Shown: positions 56,001-64,000 of the stretch, piece after piece
How positions within the stretch are numbered: position 1 is the stretch's first letter
Layout of the letters: every line of letters begins with the position of its first letter
NCBI GenBank assembly: GCA_006386115.1
Contig: VFIW01000076.1
Location: forward strand, 62,001-126,000
Direction: 5' to 3'
Length of the DNA: 64,000 nt
Origin: Globisporangium splendens
Taxonomy: Eukaryota; Oomycota; Peronosporomycetes; Pythiales; Pythiaceae
Notes under the pieces: generated by a model
Databases searched by the model: none
What the model saw: only the letters and a program-made list of their open reading frames with translations
What the model was told of the DNA's origin: nothing
Position numbers and translations under genes: made by a program

Positions 56001-56213
56001 CCATCAAATAGTCCTTGAGCCTCCACGTTCAAGGAGGCAGACAAGGGCTCTTCATCAGAGTTGATGCCCAAGCTGATGCAATCTCGAGCGGGGATCAATG
56101 GACAGGATCAAACGGTTTTCACATTCTTTGCTTTTCATTTTGGACACTCACTTTCAAACTTGCCTTCTCCTGCAAACAACAACTCAAGCAACGTCTCAGC
56201 AACCTTCTCCAAG
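53034..56213. repeat. degenerate repeat DNA between array and outer dioxygenase, right
   Basis: The mirror of 30801-33942, including the inverted 12-bp motifs at 54136-54147 and 55173-55184. It differs from the left copy by small indels and many substitutions. No gene was recognised. Confidence 0.5.
54285..54572 (-). pseudogene. possible BED-type zinc-finger transposase relic, right
   Basis: The mirror copy of the weak MWEHFK...CC...TLRDTG frame described in the left arm. It has several substitutions relative to it and the same missing zinc ligands. Confidence 0.2.
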
Positions 56214-57248
56214 ATGGTCCAATTGATCAAACTCTTCGCTGTGACTGTCTTGGCCATTCTTGGTCTTTCGGAGCTTGCAACAGCTCACCCCGGTGAGACC
56301 CACCATGCTGAAAGTGCTGAAGTGCAAGTCCAGCGCCAGCAGTATTTTGCTGAAAGCCAGCGTGCTCTCGCAGCTTGTGCCAAGACTCCACATGGTCGAC
56401 GACTTCAAGAAGAAGGAAGTGCGCGACGTGCTGCCTTGGTCGAGAAGCTCCGCGCAGATCGCAAACTCAGTGCTGCCACCGTAATCGCGACGAACCACAA
56501 GTCGTCTCTTACCGGAGTCAGCCCCGCCACGGACCCAACTGTCCTCTTCGGTTCCACGCCAAAGTGCGTCCTCGAGCCTTACGTGACCGAAGGACCTTAC
56601 TACGTCCGGGGTGAACTCATCCGTACCGACATTCGTGAGAAGCAAGCGGGTATCGATCTCTACACCGAGCTCCAGATCATTGACGTCAACACATGCTTGC
56701 CGGTCTCGAACCTGTACATTGACTTCTGGCACTGCAACTCGACGGGTGTGTACTCGGGCGTGAACGCGGCCACCAATGGCAACTATGCTGACAAGTCCAA
56801 CATCAACAAGACGTTTAACCGTGGGCTTGCGCCAACGAACGCCAGTGGCTTGGTGACTTTCCTTACCACTTTCCCGGGTCACTACACTGGACGCACCACA
56901 CACATCCACGTTCTTGCGAACCACGATGGTAAGGTGTTGGCGAACAACACCTACTCTGGCGGCTCGGTATCCCACGTCGGTCAGATCTTCTTCGACCAGA
57001 GTTTGATCACCCAGGTTGAACAGACTTCGGCCTATCTCCCGAACAAACAAACTCTCACCACGAACGCCAGGGACTCCATCTTTGCTCAATCGGCGGCCAC
57101 CTTCGACCCTGTTGTGAACTACGTGTACCTCGGCAACTCGGTCACGGACGGCATCTTCTCGTGGATCTCAATTGGCATCAACGCGAAGCTGTCCCGAACG
57201 GTCAGCGCTGCTGCGCATCTCACTGCGAACGGTGGTGTCCCCAACTAG
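56214..57248 (+). CDS. secreted intradiol dioxygenase, outer type, right
   Basis: A 344-residue mirror copy of the gene at 29766-30800, differing by only a few residues in the mature protein (for example Val/Ile in the IID(V/I)NTC segment and Ser/Pro before NLYIDF). The signal peptide, EGPYY, GVYSG, GHYTGR and HIH motifs are all intact, and it lacks a Gly/Pro tail. It converges with FUSC3. Confidence 0.87.
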   Translation: MVQLIKLFAVTVLAILGLSELATAHPGETHHAESAEVQVQRQQYFAESQRALAACAKTPHGRRLQEEGSARRAALVEKLRADRKLSAATVIATNHKSSLTGVSPATDPTVLFGSTPKCVLEPYVTEGPYYVRGELIRTDIREKQAGIDLYTELQIIDVNTCLPVSNLYIDFWHCNSTGVYSGVNAATNGNYADKSNINKTFNRGLAPTNASGLVTFLTTFPGHYTGRTTHIHVLANHDGKVLANNTYSGGSVSHVGQIFFDQSLITQVEQTSAYLPNKQTLTTNARDSIFAQSAATFDPVVNYVYLGNSVTDGIFSWISIGINAKLSRTVSAAAHLTANGGVPN

Positions 57249-57491
57249 ACAGTTGCTTGAGTGGCTGGCGCGGTCCGTCTTTCAGTTTTGTTTTTCTTGT
57301 TCTACTCTTGAAGTCAGCTTCAGTTGTGTCTCTTTCATTTTTTCAAGCTCTCTGGCGGATTTTTGCCTTGTTGATAGTAGTATACGTCAGCACTACAGTT
57401 AGTAGCACGTAACTTGAATCCATGACAAAAATACCCGATGTAAAAGCAATACCTTGTCGTACCATCATGCGGGGAATGCGCCAGACGCCGC

Positions 57492-60400
57492 CTATGATAC
57501 TGCTAGCGAGTTGAGTTCGGTCAGATTGGCTTCAATTTGTTCGCACTCCGAAATCAAACAGCTCATGACGATGAAGTCTTCCATAGGAACCTGATGCTCG
57601 CGCTCGTATTGATACATGAAGTACTCGCCATAACTTTGCTTCAACGCCACATATGCTTTCTTGATCGTGAAGGACTCAACGTTAAGCAGCGCTTCCCCAG
57701 AATCTTCCATCGAGAAGCGGCGTCGAAGTGTCGGTTGCTTTTCAGGAACACTAAAGAAATTGGGGTCGAGAATCGTGAGAGGCTTATCTTCACTTGAGGT
57801 TGCCGTCGGATACGAAGTTGCAAATACTGGCGTGATTGCGTCCGTTCCCTTTTCTACAGTTTCGACGGCAACGCTTGCCGCTCTTTGCGGACCCCTTCTG
57901 CTGTCAACTCGACTGAGCCTGCGGCTGTCAGCTCGGTTGAGTCTTTTGCTACTGTCAACTCGACTGAGCTGGCCGTCGGCGGCGCGGCCGCTCAAGCTTC
58001 TTGCTTGTGCGAGCTCATATATTTCAAGTTCCAGGCGGAAACCTTCGTTCAAGGCTTTCATAAACTCCTTGAACGATACCGTGCCATCCTGGTCTTTATC
58101 CACCATCTTCATGAACTCTCCAACATACTGATCGATTTCAACGTTGCCGAGTGCAGTGTACGGCAGCAACTTCTCCAAGAAGAGAGCCAATTCGCCAGCA
58201 TTAACTTCGCCACGACGGTGCACATCAGCAATGCGAAAAGCTTCTTTCATCTGCATGAATATCGCTGTTTCGTCGCCGCTCACGTTACAGAACTCTTTGC
58301 CAAACAGCTCAGTCAATGTGTCCAGGGCATCTTCTACGCTTGCTTCGAATTCATCTTGACTGGCAAGCCATTGCTGGCGTGGGTTTGAAGCGTTAGCGCG
58401 AGGTGACGGAGCCTCGGGTTCATCTCCAACCGCAACAGCAGCAGCAAAACACTCTGCGTTGAGTGTGCTGGTTCGAGGAAGCCGCAGCCGTGTGTCAAGT
58501 CCATTCGTGCGTCGCTTTTCGTGCCACTCGACAAGATCAAGCAGAATCCGCAAATGCGTGAGCAATGTCTTGCAAACATTTGTTACTTGAGAATACTTGG
58601 TCACGGAAAACTCGGGTCGCCATAAGGTCGGCTCCTTGGAGGCATCATGCAGCAATTTTGCCTGCTCCACTAGCAGCAGCGGTAATGTGACCGACACTCT
58701 CTTTCGCAGCGCCTTGAGTTCCGACTCGGTGAGTTTGTCAGCATGCGATGTTGCACCCTGAAACTGTTCACTTGCCAAATGATGTCGGAAAACTTGCCGA
58801 AACACTTCACCATGCTGTTTCACGACGTCCTGGATGTTTTTCCGTAGGAGAGTCGTTGCACTCTGCGGGTACAAAATGAGCTCGACAAGCATCAAGATGA
58901 GGATTCCAAGCGCATTTTCGGTCAAATTCGAGTACGAAAGCGTTCCAGTCGACCCCGTGATACTAGTCGGTGATCGGCACGTGTGGTCGAGCAAAACGTA
59001 TGCCGCCATGTACGCAGATACCAGCCCTGCAATTTTCTGGTACGACGCGCTGTAGTACAGATACATTGAGCCCAATGTCCAGACGAAGAGGATGATGTTG
59101 TTCAAAAAGTTGTACCCAACGTCACTGGGGATCTGACAGATGAAGAAGTGAAACACGGACGGCAAGACCGTGCCTGCCACCAATCCCGCAAATCGGTAGA
59201 TCGTGTTGCTGTACGTGCCACCTGCATCCACAAAAATTACAAAGCAACGGCAAAAGATTATTGCAAACGTTAGTTCACATCCATCGTACTGATTCTGGTT
59301 CACAAAAGCATACCGATGTGATACTGGGCCACCAAAGCGATTGCATTTGGCGCTGTGTAGCTGAATGCGAACACAAATGTCGCCACGGACACCCCAAGCA
59401 AGACCGCGAGCGTCGTGCGAAACGAGAAAAATAGCAATTGGTGCGGGTAGCTGCTTTTCTCGTAGAAACTCTTCCACGCCATCTTGACGAAACTGTGGAT
59501 TCGGTACTTGGATGTGAAGTTTTTCTGATTGTATTGCTGCTCAAACTCAAACAGCGTGTGTGCGAGCGCGTGGAACGAGTATATAAAGAGGTTCAACGGC
59601 ATCGTCTTCCCCACGTCGGCTGGAGTGTGAACTTCCGATGCTGCGATTTCACCGTACAACTTGGTATACTTGGCCATGAGCTGCTCGAGTTTCATCTCCA
59701 GGTGATTGAATCTCGACGATGGCATGGCTACATCAGCAACACACTGACACATGAGGAACTAAGCATTTGAAGTTGTGTGTACAAGACCAAGACCACTTAC
59801 ATATATCAGCGCGAAGTACTTTGTCGGAAATATCTTCAAGCAGGTCGTTCATCTCCGTTTGCACCACGTAGATATTCTTCTGCAACTTCTTGATGAGCAC
59901 TGCGTGGGTCCAATGGGACGTCTCAGCAGCAATCGCGAACCGCATGGCTTGCACATCTTTGAGCAGTTGCGCATACAGTTTCACAAACTGCTTTGCGACA
60001 GTCTTGTTGAACTTGAAATACATGCCGACGCCAATGAGCTCTTCCCACCAGCACTCATCGAGCAACCCTTCCATCTCTGTGAGTCGTTTCTGCGCGCTCG
60101 AGAGCAGCCGATCGAGTCGCAGTCGGAAAAAGTCCATCTGCTTAATATCCTTGGCGCGAAAACAGTACGAGTCGACGATCAGGTTGAGGATATCACGAAT
60201 GTCGTGCGGCGCAGCTTTGATGAGCGAGATCATCTGCCGTGTCGCTCTGCACACCACACATGCGAGAATGTTAGCATTTCACAAGTAAGGGACTGCATGC
60301 AAAATTGCCATGAAGGCATTTTGAAGACGTACAGGATGGGATACGGCAGAAGCACTGTCATGAGCGCGATCGCTGTGCCTAGCGCGCCGACGCCACTGTA

Positions 60401-61469
60401 AATCGCGAGGTTCTTAATCAGGTTTTTCGTGCCAAATAGTCCGTCTCCTAAATCCTTTCGCTGCGTCGGGTAGATCGGATTCATTGGGTTCAGCACCGTT
60501 AACGCTAACAGTCATGACGCGCGGAGAGACGAAGTTAGAGAATTTGGACGGATGCAAGAATGAAATCAGACGAACCAGTTAAAGCATAGACGTACTGAAG
60601 TACAAATTGGTGCTCACTGCAAACTTCTTTACGTTTCGTTGCTGTGAGTGACAAAGACGAGCAACATGGGTACAAAACGAGTTAATCACCGCGATTTCCC
60701 CTCCAAAACCCAGGTACTAATAGCACTAGGATGGCACCATCCACCACAATAAGGTCTTACTTACCACTGGCAGCACGAACATCACGAACGTGAACACGAC
60801 GAGCAGCGGCAGCACGACGCCGAAGTCGTGCAGGCTGATGTCGTACGAGCGGCCCCGGAGGTTCACGTGCATGTCGACCAAGTCGGACTGCGTCATCGGG
60901 ATGCACGAAAAAAGCACGAAATTGTACACGAGCGCGATCGCGACGCCCAGATCGATCTGCCACATGTTTTGGATCCCGCCGCCGACATTGCGCGCCGCCG
61001 CGAAAATCACCATGATCGCCGCGTACGCCAGCCCGCCCAGGTAGTAGTCGTGCGGGAGCAGCAGCCAGCGCTTGCCCTCACTGTTCGATGAAGCGTGGGT
61101 CTGTACGGCGCCAGCGAGCAGCACGCCGAGCGCGAGCCGCGCCGCGAGTCGAGCATTCGTTTTGAACGCGCCTAAATAATGACGACATTACCCATTATTC
61201 ACCACATGCTCGCATAATACATAGCAACACGTAATAAAAAGCTTACCTGGCGTCTTGTCTCGAAGGCGCTTCTTCTTGTACTTGTCCGCATCGGCTTTGT
61301 CGGGCTTCCCCTCGATGACCTCGTCCAAGCAACCGTTGCTGCGTGCCTTGTGGAGCCGGATGCGCATGGAGTGCGTCATCGACGCGCCCGACATCACGTC
61401 GAGCACCTGCGCGTACTCACCCGCAGGCGCGCGGTCGTCGCCGTCGCCGTCGGCCGTTGCGTCCTTCAT
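57492..61469 (-). CDS. FUSC-like membrane protein with EF-hands, right-arm copy (FUSC3)
   Basis: Seven exons at mirror positions of FUSC2, in transcript order: 61469-61247, 61171-60765, 60642-60597, 60505-60334, 60247-59802, 59728-59315 and 59222-57493 within about 1 base, ending at the stop at 57492. The protein is 1145 residues. Splice sites and the 46-nt exon are conserved. Differences from FUSC2 are scattered substitutions (for example KPDKADADKYK for KPDKTDADGYK near the N-terminus and ATSHA for AASHA in the soluble C-terminal half). Both EF-hand loops and the RVDS-type repeat are retained, so both arm copies look functional. Confidence 0.87.
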
Positions 61470-61965
61470 GTCCTGAAATGCGAATACCCGCCACCTCTCA
61501 CTTCCTTTGCATTTTGGCGACCTCACGCACGCCATGCGAAATTGCGAGATGGTTGGCATAGATGATATTGGTTGGAAAGGGCAAGACTATCATATAAAGC
61601 ATATTTGCATATTTGAAAGGGACAAGAAAGCTCCTCACACAGTAATAACTGCCTTTGGAGCTCTGTTTAGTACAACTATATTTGCATATAATATGAAAGG
61701 GATAAGATATGAGAGAAACGCGCACAGTAGATGCGCCACGTTGCACTCACTTGTCACAGACATACTGAGCAATCGATCGAAGTTCGATGCCTCTCCGCAT
61801 GATGCAAATAAATACGCAGTCATTATACCGAATAACACCAAATCATTACAGGTTGCACTGCTATAAATCCGCTTTCTCAAGCATCCGCATTAGACAAGTC
61901 CATGTGCAACTCTCTCTTTTTATTTTTGAAGATGCATGCGATACAAAAGGAATGCATGGCGCTCG

Positions 61966-63384
61966 TTAATGCGCCTTGGTCTTGTGCTTCCAGCTCAGGC
62001 ACGTCGCGTCGCCCAGTGACCTCGGGCGCGTGATCTTGCGCACGGCGAAGAGCAGACCGGCGACGAGGAAGATGCCGCCGACCGCCAGGTAGAACACGCC
62101 GAGCGCGACGTTCTCGCTGCCGAACCACGCCACCTCGCTCACCACGAGCGCCTTGGAGCCTCCGAAGGAGCGCACGAAGAAGTTGGACTGCACGGCGAAC
62201 ACGAGCGTCGTGCCGGCCGGCAGCGCGCGCTCGATCTTGCCGTACGCCTTGCGGAACGGCTGGTTCGCCGCGCCCTCGACCCACACGCGCCAGTGCTCGT
62301 TCTCGACTCCCGTGCCGACGCCGAAGTCCGGATCCAGCGGATCGTGCACCCACGCCGTGCTGTTGGTGTAGTCGCTCGTAATGTGCGGCATACGGTCGGC
62401 TGGTGCGCCTCCCGGGATTGAAGATGGCGGTAGGATGATGCGGCTGAAGTTTGGGTTGTTCCAGATGGGCAAGTAGTCGCTTGTGTGCAGTGGCCACGTC
62501 GGGTTCTTCGAGCTGTGTGACATATACTTGCGCGCAGCACCCTTGGAGACCAAGTCGGTGCGCGTGAGCTTGTCGCCGTTCGGCAACACGCCCTCGTGGA
62601 GCCAGAAGATGTCGTTGAATATGGTGTTGGCGACGATGCCGCAGGGAAATGCCTTCCGCACTTTGGTGGTCGCCGGGTCGCACGTGCCGACGTCGCAGAG
62701 CGGAGACTCAAGCTTTTCCAGCGGCGCACACATCGTGATCGCCACGTCCGGACGCCATTCGTCTGTGAATTGTGTGCGATCCATCGACGACACGAAGCGC
62801 CGATGGTGCTGGTGGTACCCCGTGAGCTCGTAGTAGACGTGCGTCGCACCTGTGAAGGGCTTGGCGAGCGTGATGCTGATGAAGCACGTGTGGTCGGCGT
62901 GGAACGAATTCGCCATGTCGGGTGTATCCAGTAAACAGTTTTCGAGCTTGGTTACCGTACCGTGGTCCTGCTTCGCCTTGGCGTGGGCGTGATCGGTGAG
63001 GTTTGTGTCGGAGCCAGCATCGTACACGACGCGGATCGTTGTCAAGGACGACGACTTTGTCACGATCGCGACGCCTAAGACAAGACACGATGCCGCGACG
63101 GCCAAGCAGATGCCGATCGACCACGTAAGTGTGAGCATGGGCTCCCACATGGGTAGCTTCTGCTGCGCCCAGCGAGAGTTCTCCGGGCGATTCGAGCTGG
63201 GGGCACCGCGCTTTGCGCCACCGACGTACTTGCTGCTGCTTCTCCGTCGTGATGCTGCTGGTAGTTCAGGTGTGACAATCGGAGAAAACATGTCGGTTCC
63301 ATCACCTGGCGCAGGCGTCGTCGTCATCGGCCCAACGGCTGCTGCAGTGAAGCCATCGTCTTGGTGAACGACGATTGCGGTCAT
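61966..63384 (-). CDS. CDC50/LEM3-family P4-ATPase (lipid flippase) subunit
   Basis: An intronless gene of 472 residues from the ATG at 63384; the frame is open further upstream but without an ATG. It has a Ser/Pro/Ala-rich cytosolic N-terminus, a membrane helix at about 85-108, a long ectodomain and a second helix at about 425-447, which is the two-helix CDC50 layout. Family motifs are HHRRFVSSMDRTQF, the Cys pair around SPLCDVGTC, and PCGIVANTIFND. CDC50 proteins are obligatory partners of P4-ATPases for folding, export and phospholipid transport. Its neighbour FUSC3 follows on the same strand about 500 bp downstream. The left-arm duplicate is destroyed, so this is the only intact copy in view. 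Confidence 0.88.
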   Translation of the reverse strand: MTAIVVHQDDGFTAAAVGPMTTTPAPGDGTDMFSPIVTPELPAASRRRSSSKYVGGAKRGAPSSNRPENSRWAQQKLPMWEPMLTLTWSIGICLAVAASCLVLGVAIVTKSSSLTTIRVVYDAGSDTNLTDHAHAKAKQDHGTVTKLENCLLDTPDMANSFHADHTCFISITLAKPFTGATHVYYELTGYHQHHRRFVSSMDRTQFTDEWRPDVAITMCAPLEKLESPLCDVGTCDPATTKVRKAFPCGIVANTIFNDIFWLHEGVLPNGDKLTRTDLVSKGAARKYMSHSSKNPTWPLHTSDYLPIWNNPNFSRIILPPSSIPGGAPADRMPHITSDYTNSTAWVHDPLDPDFGVGTGVENEHWRVWVEGAANQPFRKAYGKIERALPAGTTLVFAVQSNFFVRSFGGSKALVVSEVAWFGSENVALGVFYLAVGGIFLVAGLLFAVRKITRPRSLGDATCLSWKHKTKAH

Positions 63385-64000
63385 GTCGTCTCCGCTGGTA
63401 CTTGAGATCGCGATGCGGTGGTGATACCACCTGCTACCTCGTCTGACGTTAGTGAACGGAATCACACTGATCTCTGCTTGCGATCTGCGCTCTGAGGACC
63501 TCAAGGAAGAGAATGCTGTCTACTTGCTTGCTCTCTTACAAGCAAGCGAGCGAAAGTACCAGAATCACTGCTGAAGGGATGTTGGAACTGCAGATCAAGA
63601 GGAAAGCGAGCATGCATATATATACAGCAAGAAGTGCGTGAAACTCCCCCAGTGCCTCGCATGCTATTATTGCACACAGAAGAAAACGTACGAGCGGTTC
63701 AAACAGCAGAAAACCCAAGTCAAGAAGGAGGAAGTCGTCAACTTCAGATGGAAATCATCATGGCATGGGTCCAATTTTCGCGCGTCATCATGCGCAGTCC
63801 GGATTGCGCGTTCGGAATGAATGTTGCGTGAATGTATCAGTCTGAGCCAATTGGACCTCTCCAATGGATCATGGCAGTCAGACCTCTTGGTCAAGAAGGC
63901 AAGAGCCGCAATGCAACGCTGCCTCTGCATCGAATGCAATCAACGCAATGCCAGTACGTTGATCTTGCGTGTATTTAGATATGTAGCTTCTAGATGCAGT
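63385..64000. repeat. CDC50 upstream region, mirrored at 22723-23317
   Basis: This is the last part of the right arm. It shows clear reverse-complement similarity to the left arm with small indels. No gene was recognised; it should contain the CDC50 promoter. Confidence 0.5.

Larger units (their letters stand above)
43488..64000. repeat. right arm of the giant inverted repeat
   Basis: Mirror of the left arm, with the same gene order reversed. It lacks the retroelement and so keeps the intact CDC50 gene. Similarity to the left arm continues to the last base of the window, so the arm extends beyond it by an unknown amount. Confidence 0.9.

Overview
The window is eukaryotic and most likely comes from an oomycete (Pythium/Phytophthora-like). 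Protein-coding genes are GC-rich, intronless or split by introns of about 70-120 bp with GT..AG ends, and intergenic DNA is AT-richer. A LINE-type RNase H fragment, fungal-like secreted intradiol dioxygenases and an FUSC/aromatic-acid-exporter-like protein carrying EF-hands all fit this. The genus cannot be fixed from the sequence alone.

Positions 1-22.7 kb are single-copy DNA. In order they hold the end of a putative membrane protein, an EH-domain endocytic adaptor (three exons), two convergent long-chain acyl-CoA synthetases (LACS1, LACS2), a 5'-nucleotidase-family metallophosphatase (three exons), a third LACS on the minus strand, a seven-exon FUSC-like/EF-hand transporter (minus strand) and two tandem HIG1-domain proteins. 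LACS1 is a patchwork: one block is nearly identical in DNA to LACS2 and another to LACS3.

Positions 22.7-64.0 kb form one giant imperfect palindrome, centred near 43.49 kb and still running at the right window edge. From outside in, each arm carries a CDC50/LEM3 flippase-subunit gene, the seven-exon FUSC-like/EF-hand gene, a secreted intradiol dioxygenase of a distinct outer type, about 3 kb of degenerate repeat DNA, and half of an array of eight almost identical secreted intradiol dioxygenases. CDC50 is intact on the right. On the left it is replaced, after about 12 codons, by a 5'-truncated retroelement.

The eight-gene array is three divergent-gene cassettes of about 4.2 kb in alternating orientation, separated by about 1.03 kb tail-to-tail spacers and flanked by one extra gene on each side. 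Two 3'-end types of the gene (here R and P) always go with two upstream spacer types (Y and X), while the 5' coding halves are reshuffled among copies, as expected from gene conversion. One copy has a one-base deletion that rewrites its C-terminus; another has a one-base insertion two codons after its normal start.

The likely biology is amplification of secreted, phenolic-ring-opening enzymes (ten copies here) together with a candidate Ca2+-responsive organic-anion or aromatic-acid exporter, and repeated acyl-CoA synthetase and HIG1 duplications. The enzymatic substrates are inferred, not shown. An assembly artefact must be excluded before the palindrome is treated as a real chromosome structure.
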